From Aurifilum marmelostoma (taxonomy: Eukaryota > Ascomycota > Sordariomycetes > Diaporthales > Cryphonectriaceae), in assembly GCA_027559495.1 (NCBI GenBank), contig JAMXSV010000026.1:1240001-1304000 (forward strand): DNA of 64,000 bases. Reading direction: 5' to 3'. Positions 46,301 through 58,563 of this stretch are shown one piece after another. A model generated the notes under the pieces. The model saw only the letters and a program-made list of their open reading frames with translations, was not told where the DNA came from and made no database searches. Within the stretch, counting starts at the first letter, position 1. The number at the start of each line of letters is the position of its first letter. Both the position numbers and the translations under genes were made by a program.

Positions 46301-49300
46301 AGCTCGCTCTGCTACAGCCGTCTCTCTTTAAATTGCGAGCCGTTGCGCCTCTATTATAGCAAGTTCCCACAATTAACGGGGACTCTGGCGTCTTGACCAC
46401 CACTCGATTCTCGTCAGCCTGGGATCAAGACACAAGTCGACCCTCGCAGCCCGGCGCCTGTCGCGGCTTTCTTTTTTGGATCGCTTGACAGACAGTCAAG
46501 TCAGACTCTAGTACTACCCGTACCCGAGCTGATGAACCTTGGGACATTGTATTCCCCGGCAGGGCAGTCCCTCCCTCACTTTCTCGGACGACCATGCCTC
46601 CCATCCGTTCCCCGCTTCTTCTGCGTGTCCGAGTGACGATATCATCACAGACACGCATGTTGACGAGAGCCTCCATTCGACAGGATGTCTCAGACTACAC
46701 CCTCCTCAGTGTCGAATACCACCCATCTCACTCCTACCCCGTTATAGTAAAACGGAACTTGTCACCCCCCCTTTCGAGGCCGCGTCTTCCGGGGAAGACA
46801 AGGCCGGATTTCATCGAGACCGACCTCGACGACATTGCGGCAATCTGGTTGGTTCGTTTGCCAGTGACTGAGAACCAATCACAGAATTTAGGCCGACTCC
46901 AGCACCCCTGGTTTATACCGGATTGGGCGATTTGCATCCTTCCCCTGGTAGCTTCTTCCTTCTTTTGGGTTATCATTTAAAACGAAAAAGTCATATTCAG
47001 TTCTTTATTTTGTTATTTTCTATTTTCTATTTCCTAGTGTCTTTTCTTTCGTAGTCTTGAAAGGATGTCTGGTTCGACAAGCGCAACGCGACTATTACCC
47101 AAGTGTGTTACCCACATTGGGGACGTCGGCTAAAGGGAGCCAGCCTACTGTACTGTAGGCTACCGCTAAACCTGCACATAAGCATCAGTCATACCAACCA
47201 TCTACCCACCCTTATGGTATTTACCTTTCGTGTTCGCACAGCGGAAGTGAGCCCGCCCAGGAAGTGTGTGTATGCCTGTCCATCTGGGATCGCGCAGATA
47301 CTGAGACCAAGAATTTTCAGACAGGCATAAGTGGACAATGACAGCCCTCAAGGGGCTGAAAGCATCTACGTACCCTTCACAGTCAACACTATTATCACCA
47401 CCTGAGTCATCCGGATAGGGTTCGTGAACCAGAAGGTCTAGACGCCCCAAGCTTCCAAAGTGGCGTCGCTACGACCTGCGCCATAAGGGAACCGGGGACC
47501 CATCACGACCAGCGATCACCAACAGGTCGAATAAAAATAGAAAACAAGAAAAAACCCCTTCCCAGAATGGGCGGGGCTGTATGGCATCCGTCTACCCAGC
47601 GAGCAATCGGAGCCCCGCTGCTGCCAACTTTTCAGGCATTCCTGGGCCCGCGCAGTCGACGACGCACACACCAGGTCACTAGTACGGTACTGCAGCTATG
47701 AGGGTTTGCGCGAGGCGGGTTTTGTGGCCTGCCAGGTAAACAATGGGGCGCGCCCGGATCCGCGAGCGACCTGCAAGTGCCGGGAGCATACAACAAAGTG
47801 GGACGTTTGCGTGCCTAAGCGAGCAGAGGCAGCTGAAAATATGCAGGCGATCGTCGAGATCGCTGAGAGGACAGAAAGGGAGAGAGAAAGGTGGCGGTAC
47901 CCTATGCGTTGGCGCACCAAAAGGTGAACTGATCATCCCACTATAGCAAAGCAATTAAGGGAGAAGTAGTTGGATGAATACCATCAAGAAAATCCAAGGG
48001 GGGGGGGGAGAAAAATCTGCACCATGACTGGAGCCTTGTATGCAGGTCCCAGGGCACTGCTGTAGATCATCAGAGACACGACATGGTTCGAAGAGCCCCC
48101 CCCGCCCCTGCTTCTGCAGCAGAAACGCTTCTGCATGGTCTGGGACCGATTCAACCCCTCGTCCCAACGGTTTCGCTTGTTTGGTTTGCTGTGTTTCTTT
48201 TCCTGGCTCTTGGTCCGTCCGGTGGGAGGCGAGAAAGTGTGGCGAGTTGCCTATGCATTCCATTCTGAGATGCCGATTGCCCTGCTCCGCCACAGTCGAG
48301 AGACTCAGCAGGTCCTGTCCGAGTCCCGGAAATGCGGCGGGCGAGGCTGGTGACGTGGCACGAGAATCGGGTGCGAAATGTAATGTGAGACGGGCTAATA
48401 GGCCGCATACAGGCGACCGCCCTGGGGAGAAGGAAAAGTTGGTGATGTTGATGCAACGTTCCTGACACCATGCAGCATCTCTTCTCTCTTTCTCATTGAT
48501 CAACTTCCGAGGTAGTAAGTATACTATGGTCGAAAGTGCCTACTGTAATCTGTCCTGCAGCAGAAGGACGCAGAAATCAATAGAAGAGATACGACTGGAT
48601 GGGGCCCTTGTTTCGACTGGAGGAGGTCCAAGTGTTTTTTTTTTTTCCTTTTTTTTCCTTCTTTCCGATACATTTGTTTACACATTTCCCACAGTAAGTA
48701 GAACTTTAAATCAGAGAAGGTTATCCACTAGGTGTTTGAACCCGCTGTTGCTGGGTGTTGAAATAATGGGGAAGACGAGAAGTGACCTCGAGGTACCGTG
48801 GTTACAGATTATGCTGTACAATCTCTGTACAGGGGTGAGGCCTGTGGCTTAGTGCATCTCATTGGACCCTCGAGGCGCCTTAGACAGGGGATGGTGGCCC
48901 CCCCGGTGTGGGAGCCCTCACCAAGGTGAGCCTGGGTTGGCACGGTCTGTGTGCGTTCAGGTGCAGGTACGGGTGGTGGTGGTGGTGGTGGTGGTTTGTG
49001 GGGTCTAAGTCGAGCCTACCTTACTCACTCGTCAACAATCAACAAATCATCACGGTTTCTCACATAGGATCATGACCGCGAAAGCAAGATAAGAAGGGAC
49101 AAGAAGAAAAAAAAAAAGAGAACTAACCACGAATAGCCACCCAACCAGACCCATTGCATGAACGACCAGTGGTCCCGTATAGCCGGTCGGTCGTCGCAAG
49201 GGCTATCCTCCTCGGTGAGGCCCGGCGTGCCCGCTGCAGAGGAGAGGCAACATGACTGCAGATCCGGGAAGGGGTCAGACATCATCTGAGACAGCATCTA

Positions 49301-51268
49301 TCTGCCCAGCCGCGCATCTTGCATCATCTCAGCTTTGGCAGCAGTTTCTCCCCTATCAACGTCCTCATCCTCCCATCCGAGGCTCTCTTTTGATCTTCCC
49401 TCGAGCGGTGAGTATGGGTCACATGTCCATCACCCAAGCTCGATATCCGATGGCCCCCTGAATAATATCAGTCTCGAGAACTCTGGGCCTGTGAGACCGT
49501 GGCCACATCTGAATCGTGCCCACACACGAGGATGAACCCCATTTCGGCGGAAAAGGCTCAGGACACATGATCGCCTCCCCCTCGTCCTTCGGTCTCCTTT
49601 CCCCCTTCTCTTTCTCACGGCCGTTGGCTCGTTTCTGGGAAAAATTGGCTGCTCGGCTCCTATGCGGCGGGGGAAGGCAAGGAGGGGTTGTTGGCTGAAT
49701 ATGTCTGGCCTTGCCAAATTTACGAGCATCCGGGACTGCCTTTTCCCTCGAATAGCTCACCAGCTTCTGCAGGTTGGTTCATAGTCGCTATATGCAGGAC
49801 CACTCCTCCCCTCGGGACGATCAACCCACCATAGGCTCGACCACTCGTGCGCCGTATAACCTTTGTCGTCGTCATGTGGACACACGAAGCGAGCAGGAGG
49901 ATCTTCGGCTGAGATGCATGCGCAGCCCGCTTCTGGCTGAACCTAACCTACATCCGCTCGGTCAGGATCCTTTCTCACCTAGGACGTCACCCTCTCCTGG
50001 TGTCCTTCATCTCTCTTCCTCTTGTTCTCTTGAACCTGTCCCCACGTAATGGGCTCCGACGATCGAGAGTTTCCTTGCTTCTCTGATTACGACAGCGGGC
50101 TTGTCATCTCTCCGGAATGCCCTGTATAACCTATGAGGTCTCGCGCCGTGGCCTGTCATGCGCCGTCCATCGCGACAAAAGCCTCCTCGCCAGGCAGGGA
50201 TTGTTCTGGGCGGTACCCGAAAAAGACCGGCCGAGCCTTCTCACAGGCGCGACTGAGGAGGAAAGAAAGAAGAATTGAGAAGTTCCATCTCCTATTCTGG
50301 CCCATCCCAAACCGGTAGTCCTATTGATTTGCATATGTGCTCTGTGCGAATGGCATCGTTTTTTCGAGCCCACACCCTCATTCCCTCCCATCCTTGGCGT
50401 GCTATGGTGTAGTTCCTTTCTGACAGATCGGATCAGGACAATTCCCATAGGACTGGGTCCCAATGGTTTTAGTACAAAGCAAGTGACTGACCGAACCCAG
50501 GTCGTCCCGCCCTACTATGGGACCCCCCTCCAGGGCCAGAAGATCATGCTCTCCACCACGGCGCTTAATGGCTCGGCACACCCACCCTGGCTAACTTCAC
50601 GTCCTCGAACCACTGCATGATAGTACGGGAGTCACACATGAGGAACGGGTCAGCTGATCTGCTTTCTCCAGTGGAGGGTGGTCAATATGTCATTTCTCCC
50701 CGTCGTTTCTTAATATCTACCCTCGTACTTGTCTGTGATCACAATACCATGCAAGGTGGGGGTGTTTGGTTGCGTGCTTGTGAAATTTGGTGCACGATCC
50801 GACACCGGGCTCGCAGTTCAACGGGGCGAAGAATAATCTAATCTCTTTTAGAGCCAGGGCGCTGTTCACTATGATTTGTGGTCTGAGTGAAATGAGCTCT
50901 CAATTACGGAGGGTGGAATAGACCATGGCAGAGCGCTAGTGCTGCTGTTTGCTGCTGCTGAGGGGTGTGGGAAGTCGTTGATGCTCAACAACGACCCTCA
51001 AGAGACATGCCCACCTCTGCTCGAGGTCCGTCCTCCTCGACGATCAAATATTTTTTTTTCTTGCGATACATTTAATGGATCCTCTTCTGTTCTTTCATTA
51101 CTACCTTTGACCGCATCGAGAGAGCAAGAAAGGGAGAGGCGAGCATCAACTTGGCCCGACCAGGCCACACCATACACCCGTGAGGGTCAAGGCTAACACC
51201 CACCTACACCAGACACCACACCTCTCACATACGAGAATATATATCACGACACCCTCAGCAGAGACAGC
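43315..51268. other. Gene-poor region of about 8 kb
   Basis: No frame here combines length, codon bias and motifs. Candidates inspected include 44577-45287 (minus) and 44638-45144 (plus), which overlap each other; 46594-46980 (plus, 128 residues); 47706-47927 (plus, no ATG start); and 49252-49461 (plus, followed by a GTGAGT donor). Simple repeats: T22 at 44275-44296 and (GGT)n at 48972-48995. Multi-exon genes with short exons, or long non-coding transcripts, cannot be excluded. Confidence 0.5.
44275..44296. repeat. T22 homopolymer
   Basis: Uninterrupted T run on the plus strand in the gene-poor region. Confidence 0.9.
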
Positions 51269-51371
51269 TCTTTTGTAGTATAGGGGCCAGTATGCAAGCT
51301 TGTCAAAGAGCCCAGATTAACTGGGCGAGTTGAGTCCGCTTGAGACCCGGGTTCGATTCCCGGCAAAAGAG
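51269..51371 (+). tRNA. tRNA-Asp (anticodon GTC) with a 31-nt intron
   Basis: Full cloverleaf. The acceptor arm TCTTTTG pairs with CAAAAGA and is followed by G73, the aspartate discriminator. The D-arm is GTAT/GTAT with G-T wobbles, and the anticodon stem CAAGC/GCTTG has loop TT-GTC-A...C. Variable region AGAC; T-arm CCGGG-TTCGATT-CCCGG. The anticodon GTC is at 51302-51304. An intron sits at the canonical position after base 37 (51306-51336). It contains a perfect 6-bp hairpin, GCCCAG/CTGGGC with loop ATTAA. The internal promoter boxes (TAGTATAGG and GGTTCGATTCC) are intact. A leucine CAA reading of the same bases was rejected because it breaks the anticodon stem. Confidence 0.95.
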
Positions 51372-51377
51372 AAGAGA

Positions 51378-51384
51378 TTTTTTT
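51378..51384 (+). terminator. RNA polymerase III terminator
   Basis: T7 run starting seven bases after the tRNA 3' end; a second T run follows at about 51390. Confidence 0.85.
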
Positions 51385-52902
51385 ATCTCTTTTTTCCCCC
51401 CTTTTCACGGAATTCCGGGGCACCCGGTATATATATACATATTCCAATCCTGATCACGTGTTGATTTGTGACTAAGGAGGCGAGGCTTTGGGACTCGTCA
51501 GATGAGTCAGTTGAAGGGATGCAATGAAGCTATTCGTGACCGAGTGAGGTCAAGTGGAGCGAGAGAAATCTGTGGTCTGGGCACGGTCCTGGTCCGGTGT
51601 TTGCTGTGCGAGCGAGGTTGTGGTCCTTACAAGTAGATTGACCACGATTGTATGTCTTCAAGACCGGTCTGTCTGTCATAGAATTTTGACTTGTATAGAG
51701 ACGCTTTTAGTGTCTGCTGGCCATGTGCATATCTCTCTGATATTCAATATCTCTGCCCGGTTGTGCGGCGGCGGTCATGGGGGGATCGATCATACCAGAC
51801 CGCTGATGCCAAAATCTTTTTGCGATCCTCCCAATTGACACAAAATGGCCTTGCTCATTTGTTCTTCGGTACAGCTCAGATATCTCCCCTTCACTTGTAG
51901 AGGACACCACTTCTTGCTGCTGGTAGCCGATCATCCGCTCTTCCGTCTTTGGTTCACAGATGTATATATATGCCTGAGGTGCTGTACCCGGAGATGCGTG
52001 CTCTTGGTATGTGCATATACAGTCGACAAGCAAACATACCTCGTGGAACAAAATCAAGATGAGCACTCGATGGAAATAGCAGATAGACGTTTTGGTCGCT
52101 TCACACGATTTCATCTGTCCCGAGGGCTATCCATTACTACGGCAGTGCAGTCCTGGACTCTGAGCACACCCCATGCTTTGATGCAGTGCCGTGAGAGGAG
52201 TGCATGTATACAGCCAAACGCTCAACCCGGCTAATAACGTTAGCAGGATCCTTATCCTACTTCTCTGTACCAGCTGAGAGATCCCAGTTGCAGGCAGCCT
52301 CGAGGGACAGCGCCCCTCAGTTCGCAAGTCATGATACCTCATAATCATGCACACGCACACACGCGCGCGCACACACACACAACCGCGCCTGCATTCTGTT
52401 CTCCAGCCTTCAGACGAGTATGTACACATATCATGACTTCTGCACTTCCACAAATTTTGGATAGAATTTCTGTTTGGTCAAGCCCACTCTCGTTTCTTAT
52501 CCTTCAAGCCTCCTCGATGGTGATAGATAAGGTGCACGCTGAGTCATACCGACCACGCATAAGCGAGGTCAACCTTCTGAATCCTGCTGGTGCCGCATTT
52601 CTTTCTTCCTCACTCATGCTTTGACTGCAGAATACCACATATGTAATCATGCTGATTTGAGTTTTAGAGAACAAATTACCCATGAACGAAAAAGGGTTTT
52701 GGGGTGTGTAAGAGAATCAATTGGCTCACTTACTGAGTAAGGTCAGTGAGAGGAAGAAAGAACTCTCTGCATCAACTCAAACAACACTTCATACTCGCAA
52801 TCACAGAATTCTCGGTTTCGCCGACCCGTCACTTGGTCCTCCCCGGCGGTTGCAAAGACATAAATAAAAGGGAAAAGAAGACAATAAGATAACCATCGCA
52901 AA
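51385..52902. other. Intergenic region
   Basis: Between the tRNA and the membrane-protein gene. Contains an alternating CA/CG block at 52350-52381. A minus-strand frame at 51707-52114 (135 codons) has a GTATGT donor inside it but no family resemblance, so it is left uncalled. Confidence 0.5.
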
Positions 52903-54051
52903 ATGATTGTGCTCGACCTGATGCACGATCTCTTGCGCATGTAAGGCCAGGCCACATATCTATTCCCCTTCTCACACCCAAAAAGGTTAACTCTACTCAC
53001 ATCCACAAACCCCCTCAACCCAGCATCCTGCTCCTCGCGAGTATCGCCTCCTTCGTGCCCCAGACCCGGCGCATCCTCTCCCACAAGACATGGCTCGGCA
53101 TCGCCCCGTCCTACCTGCTCTTCAACCTCATCTCGGCGGCGGAGCAGTTCGCCCTGGGCCTGTACATCATCATCTTCAATGACCCCGGTATGGAACTGCT
53201 TGTCCGGTCGCCTCCGGATGTGGGCGACTACCTGAACCTGCTGCAGTTCGCTGCTGTCTGGCTGGGCCATCTGGTGCTGTGCGTTTTATACACAACCGCC
53301 CCCGGTTTCTTCTCCCCCCCCTCCCCCAACAGAGTTCCCATCTACGCGGCTGACCATCCCTTTCATAATCCGGAGCTTGAACAGCTTCACTCTCTTCCTC
53401 TGGTACCAGCCCCGCCGCCCAGCCATCAAGACCACACTCATCGCTCTCTACCTCCTCTTCCTCTGCATATCCATTGTTCCCGTCCTCTTCGGGGCCACCA
53501 TCCCCGCCAAGAGCCCCAGCGGCCCCGAGAACGACCGCCGATGGTTCGGTGCCATGTTCATGGGCATTCACACAATCTTTCTCGCCCCGGTAATCACGGC
53601 GCTCACCTTGGCGGCCCTGTTCCCGCAGCTGAGACAGCTGCGACGGCTACAGGAGAGGCGCGAGGGCAGCAGAAGCAACAACGACGTCGAAGATGACGGG
53701 GATGAAAGGGAAGGCAATGACGTTGATGACGACGACGACGACGGCAAGGATAGCATCGACAAAGTCGGCGCGCTGAGCATCCAGGGCCTAGCCCTACAGG
53801 CCATCGTGTTCCTCGTCGCGGCGCTGTACTGGCCGTTCCGCTTCCACTTGCACCTCCGCGCTGTCCCTTGGGGCAGCTGGTACCAGTTGATAGGGTGGGC
53901 GGCCGTGGACAATGGTTTGTTCGCGCTGGTGCAGGCTGTGTTGTGGCTTGTGGTGACTCGGCGGCGGCGATGGGAGGAGGCAGGGTCAGGCCGGCCTTCG
54001 TCAAGGCCCGGGGAGACGGCGCCGCTGTTGGATGATGAGGCAGCTGAGTGA
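52903..54051 (+). CDS. Multi-pass membrane protein of unknown function (PQ-loop-like topology)
   Basis: Three exons: 52903-52940, 53024-53278, 53385-54051; 319 residues. Intron 1 (83 nt, GTAAGG..CAG) joins the short start MIVLDLMHDLLR to ILLLASIASFVPQTRRI. Intron 2 (106 nt, GTGCGT..ACAG, CTGAC branch site) joins GHLVL to FTLFLWYQPRRPAIK. Other acceptors (before 53376) also keep the frame, so the junction is probable, not certain. About seven hydrophobic segments are seen: near residues 10-25, 35-60, 80-100, 108-130, 155-178, 225-245 and 258-285. An acidic cytoplasmic loop rich in Asp lies at about 195-215 and the tail is Arg/Asp-rich. The PQTRRI element after the first helix resembles the PQ-loop start of SWEET/cystinosin-type proteins, but the second PQ motif is not evident. 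Transport is a guess. Confidence 0.78.
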
Positions 54052-54653
54052 GTGAGGAATGGGGGTTGCAAATATCAAATCGAAAGTACTAGATTCTGGT
54101 ATAATTCCGTCTTTGTGTTCATTTCAACATGGAGATGAGTCCCCAACAACGCTGTACGTAAGGTTGGTTGACAGTAGCACGTCTTTCCATGTCCTGTGTC
54201 GAGGCCTCACGTATTATGCCCGAGACACCACTGCATGTGCCCTGTGGCTGTGCGGCAAGTAGATCGAAGGTGTAGAATCCGCTTATGTCCTTAATTTGAA
54301 AGATGCATTCCTTAACGCCGGTCAGTCTCCCCCATGGAATCCCTGGCGGTGCCTCACTTGTGGTCAAGGTAGTATACAAGATGCCCGCCGCTCGGTGCCG
54401 GGGTACCAAGTCGAACTTTCATGGTGCCGCCACAATCTGTTTGATTTATTCGTCAAGTCGAGTCAAGAGCATTCCGCAGTCCCATCATAGACCGGTGTAA
54501 AATCGAGTGTAGTCACCACCACAACCGCTGCGCTACCACCTATCGCCTGTGTTGGTGGCTGGCGTTCCAGGTGACCACACCGAACCGCTCAGCACGCGCC
54601 TTAGCCTTGACCATCTCCACTTTGTCAGCCAGAATGCCTTTGGGCAACAGGTT
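54052..54653. other. Convergent intergenic region
   Basis: Separates the 3' ends of the membrane-protein gene (plus) and the SAP-domain gene (minus). Only 3' flanking sequence seen. Confidence 0.6.
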
Positions 54654-55665
54654 CTAGTTGTCGCCTCCGAAGCGCTTAGCCCGACGCTCAGCCTTTGCCT
54701 TCTCCATTGGGTCATCAAGAATGCCAGCACCTCCACGGGTCTGGTTTCGGCCGCCGCCGCCGCCGCCACCACCACCTCGACGGCCACCCCCAAACTTCCT
54801 GTTGTCGTTGCGGTTGTTGTGGCGACCGCGGCCGTTGCGGTTGTCCAAGCTTTGTCTCTTGCCGCCGCGCTGGCCATCGTCACCGTGCTCACGGCCGCGC
54901 TTGGGCCGGCGCTCGGGCAGGGCCTCGTCGAGGCCCCTGGGCACAGCACTGCTCTCGACACCAAAGCGCTTGGCACGCTCGTTTTTCTTGGCCTCTTCTG
55001 AGTCTTTGTCGACAGTGATGCCAAAGCGCTTGGCGCGGTCGTCTCGCTTCTTCTGTTCGGCGTCGGCCTCGGTAGCGCTGAGGCCTAGCGCGAACGTTGA
55101 GGTCTCGGCTGGCTTGTCGGCAGCTGTCTCGGTGGCGGCGGGGGCGCCATCCTTCTCGGACGCTGCAGCAGCTGGTGTGGACTCGATCTCGGCAGCTGCC
55201 TCAGCGGCAGGTGGTGCGGCGGGTTTGGCGGGTTCGGCGTCGGCAGGAGCAGGCGCAGGCGCGGCGGGGGCTGCCTCTGCGGCGGGGGCGGCGACAGGAG
55301 CTGCAGCAGGCTTTGGATCCTCCTTCTTGGTGGCGGCGACGGCGGCAACCTTAGTGTCATCATCGTCCCAGTCAATCACATCCTCAGCCTGGCCTGGATC
55401 ATGGCGGGTTCTGGTAAGCTTTCTTTCACCGCAACGGACAGAGTAAGGGAGGGCGCGCGACAGGGAGACCGAGGATCGAACATCGGGCAACGAGGAACGG
55501 GCGGTCGGCGGCGATAGTGGTAGCCAAAAGCATGGCATGGAACGTACTCTTGTCGTTCTCCTGCAGGCGCGCAATGAGGTCGGCTTTGTTGCCCGACTGG
55601 GGGAGGCTGCGCTCGGAGAGGAGCTTCTTCAGGTCAGGGACCTTGAGAGACGCGTAGTCGGTCAT
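54654..55665 (-). CDS. SAP-domain RNA-binding protein (Tho1/CIP29-like)
   Basis: Two exons, 55665-55548 and 55393-54654; 285 residues. The intron (154 nt) has a GTACGT donor and a CCAG acceptor, and the join gives QENDKSQAEDVIDWDDDD. Residues 5-38 form a SAP domain (LKVPDLKKLL...SGNKADLIARL), a helix-loop-helix that binds nucleic acid. An acidic patch follows, then a long Ala/Pro-rich linker, then a C-terminal region with three copies of RAKRFG, the signature repeated in yeast Tho1 and animal CIP29/SARNP. A Gly/Arg-rich segment (poly-Gly next to RNQTRGG) precedes the last repeat. Tho1 works with the THO/TREX machinery in mRNP packaging and export, so a nuclear role is likely. The large plus-strand frame over this gene is a shadow of the Ala/Pro-rich codons. 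Confidence 0.9.
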
Positions 55666-57026
55666 GATTGTTGACCGTGGCTTGAAGAGGGTGGGAGGGA
55701 TAATCTGATGATGGAGTTGGAATCAAGTGATGGTCAGGAATCTCGAGATTGCGCAAAGAAAAGAAGAAAAGATGACAAGTGGACTGGGGCAGAATTCTGG
55801 TGGTGTACTTGTGGAAATGAAAGACGGGGAGGCTGTTTGTTGTGGGCGGCTGTGTGTTGGAACCAGCTCGAGAGAAAGAAGGTGCGCTAAGTTGATGTTA
55901 AAGAGAGGGAGCTTGGAAGTTCCCTTTGAGTTGCGTCAAGCGTGACCTTAGCAACCCGATAGAACAATAAGCCCCTGCACATATGATTCATGCAGCTGCG
56001 GCTACTGTGCACTTAGCGGGTCTTCGCCCTCAGTAAGCGGCACAGTAGTGCTGAAGGAATCAGTGAGCTGCCAGCCAAGCCAGCCCTGGGGTGCACAGAG
56101 CCAGGGAGCCTAACAGGCCTCAATGAAACTCGGAGAAAATGAACTATTAGCACTGACTCGAAAGGGCACATTCCATTAGGTTCTCACATTTTCCTTTTTT
56201 TCTCTTAGCTGCTCTCGACATGGAGCCTCCTTTAGGTCACCACCCTCTGCAGTTGGACTGTTATTTCAACTTCCAACACTGTAAACTTTTTGACAATTGA
56301 CATGTACCACTCTCCACTCTCTTCCCCTGTGACATTGTTCTCCAAAATTCATTGTGAAGTGCTTATTCAATGCTGGGTAATGCAATTGTCCACCCTGATG
56401 TAGGTGAATTATTATAGGCATCTCAAAGTTGACAGATACCAACCCTAATTCGGGTAATGACAGGCAATCCAAATTTTCAGAGCCCTCGCTGTGATAGAAC
56501 ACCGCATCGTTGATGAACACTGAATGAACTTGTTGGTTCATTAGATGCAGTCAGCCATCACATAATGTCTTCAAAGACATGCCAGCATAATTGGTGTAGC
56601 CCTGCCAGCTTGCGCCAGCCTTTGCTGTTGCAGGGCATAATCTTGTGTGTCTTCAAGTTACTTGATTACATTTACTAAAGTTCGAATAGGTTGTATTTCA
56701 CATTGGTGCTGTCATGATTCCAAGTGCTCTGTCTCATTACAATACCGCCGTGTTGACACACTATGCCCTTGAAACTCTTATATCAAGTACTTATATAGAC
56801 TAGGACTCTCATAACTTGTTCCATTACTGAAAATCTTCAGACTTGCCCTCCAGATCCTCAAGAAACTAGGCTTGTGCCCATCTACCCCAACCAAGTACAC
56901 CTGGGCACACAAGAGTTTGCAAGTAACCCCTGAGCACGCACTAACTCGCACCCACCTATTGCCACCCTTACCTATACATCAGCACCAGCCTCCCAAGGTC
57001 CCGACAGGACCACCAAGTCCACCAAG
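55666..57026. other. Start of an AT-richer island
   Basis: From about 55.95 kb base composition shifts toward AT compared with flanking DNA. No transposase, reverse transcriptase or terminal repeats could be recognised. A 91-codon minus-strand frame (56266-56541) has no family resemblance. A TATATA element near 56800 lies about 220 bases before the ORF at 57027. Confidence 0.5.
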
Positions 57027-57353
57027 ATGCTCTGGACCCTCTTCATCCTGTGGGTGCATTTCCGGGCTGTCCAGCTGGTCCTGGCGTCGGCCTACCTCAT
57101 CTGCCAGTGGGCAACCTTGACTATGACCTGTCAAGAAGCTGACCATACAACCTATGAGAGCCTCAACTGCATGATGCTTCAGAGGTTCCAGAGCGAGATG
57201 ATGGGTGCATGGCTTCTCAACAGCATCATATACCTCTTGCTGTTCATCCTCATTCTTCTTGTTGATCACCTGGGTCGGGGTGAACACCGAGTCCTGGGTG
57301 TGGGTGAGATATTTATCAATCGCCTGCAGGGAGGATTCCTTCGGATCTTCTAA
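57027..57353 (+). CDS. Candidate small two-helix membrane protein (108 residues)
   Basis: Unrecognised. In an otherwise AT-richer stretch this frame uses mostly C- or G-ending codons (CTC, ATC, TTC, CTG, GTC), as the neighbouring real genes do, which argues that it is translated. The product has a hydrophobic N-terminal segment (about residues 1-30), a polar middle with Cys34 and Cys47 (the CQEADHTTYESLNC segment), and a second strongly hydrophobic segment (about 62-79: WLLNSIIYLLLFILILLV), then a short basic/hydrophobic tail. The leader is C/A-rich with a TATATA element upstream near 56800. It could be a complete lineage-specific gene or the exon of a longer one. An overlapping minus-strand frame (56979-57434) is less convincing. 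Confidence 0.42.
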   Translation: MLWTLFILWVHFRAVQLVLASAYLICQWATLTMTCQEADHTTYESLNCMMLQRFQSEMMGAWLLNSIIYLLLFILILLVDHLGRGEHRVLGVGEIFINRLQGGFLRIF

Positions 57354-58563
57354 GCTGAGAGGACCTGCACTGGGCAGATACCACAGAAGATTGCTGCAGA
57401 CTATCAGGCAATCACGATCAAGATCGTCTTCCACTACTAAGACTCATGGAGAGAGGCCAATGAAGGAAATTGACCTGAACTCCTCAGCTTGTTCACTTAG
57501 GTAAGCAAACCCACCTGCCGGTTTGGGCAACCCTAGGACCTTGATGGAGCTTTTCATTGGCGAGTCTCCTACAGTAGCCAGGGACTAGGGCCTGATGTCA
57601 ATCTCGGGCCCAGCTCACACTCACCAGGCACTGCGACAGTGTCACTCTTCCTTTTCCTTCTTCTTCGTCACAACATGTTTGCCTTTCATCAGATGAATTG
57701 TATGGTAGGACTCTAGGATAATAACTACCAAAAAATGCACCTTCTATCCTGACAAACCAATCCACAATTCCAGATTGTATGTAAATGACATGGAACAAGC
57801 CTGTTTCTGCTCTCGTTATGTGAACTCTTTATGAACAGTCTCAAAACTAAGTGTGCCCTGATATGTAAGCCCATATGCTGGAATTTGTACCCAGAATCAC
57901 TTCCTTTTTGCAATTGATTTTCTACCACAATTTCCCATAACTTGAATCTTGGAACAAATAGAGAGTAGTGCCCAGGCTGGGGTATGGTACATACCTCAAG
58001 GTGCCTTTGGTTACATGGGTTGATGAGCGTCTCAATTTGTCACTATCCTAGCTACTGGATCCTCAGATTCCATATAGATGATGGAGTAGATATTTCTAGT
58101 ATTGCGAATCAGTCTAAACTATGTATGACAAGGTCACAAGTGCGGCACCACTGTGTATCAACATTTAAGAGGCGCTTATACCCTGTAGCAGCCACCTTAA
58201 CTTCCAACTGCTCCCCATCATGGCATTTGTGAGTATCAAAATGAAGCAGCCTTCGAGGCATGAGCTCCAGGTATCAAGACCGATGATACGCGTACAAGGT
58301 CTTGTATATTTGGCTAGGCTTTCTTGAAGCGTCTACTATAGTTAATCAGGAATCACTAGCCACCTTACTCACTTTAATAGTCGCTTACACCCTTACGTGC
58401 ATTCAAGTATAGCGAAAGAAAAAAAAAAAAAAAAAAAAAAAAACCATATCAATATACCAATTAGCTTCAGACTTACACCTAATACAATATGAGACCCTCA
58501 ATCACAGCCTCATATCGATTCTATATGGTGACCTACTACCATTCTATTTCGACGCCCTCTATT
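57354..58563. other. AT-richer intergenic DNA with an A25 tract
   Basis: Continues the AT-richer island and includes an A25 run at 58419-58443. No protein-like frame. The A-tract at the end of a compositionally distinct segment could mark an old non-LTR retroelement insertion, but no target-site duplication was identified. Confidence 0.5.
58419..58443. repeat. A25 homopolymer
   Basis: Uninterrupted run of A on the plus strand, 120 bases beyond the 3' end of the acetyltransferase gene. Confidence 0.9.

Noticed and set aside
46594..46980. 128-codon plus-strand frame with a hydrophobic C terminus
   Set aside because: No family resemblance, ordinary codon usage and no supporting signals; kept only as a possibility.
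47706..47927. Frame with a Cys-containing part and a charged helix
   Set aside because: It has no ATG start and no plausible upstream exon was found.
51269..51371. Reading the tRNA as tRNA-Leu (anticodon CAA)
   Set aside because: That shift breaks the anticodon stem, and tRNA-Leu would need a long variable arm; the Asp reading with an intron pairs everywhere.
55950..58443. RIP-mutated transposon
   Set aside because: Although AT-richer, CpA/TpG dinucleotides are still abundant by eye and no transposon protein relic or terminal repeat was recognised.
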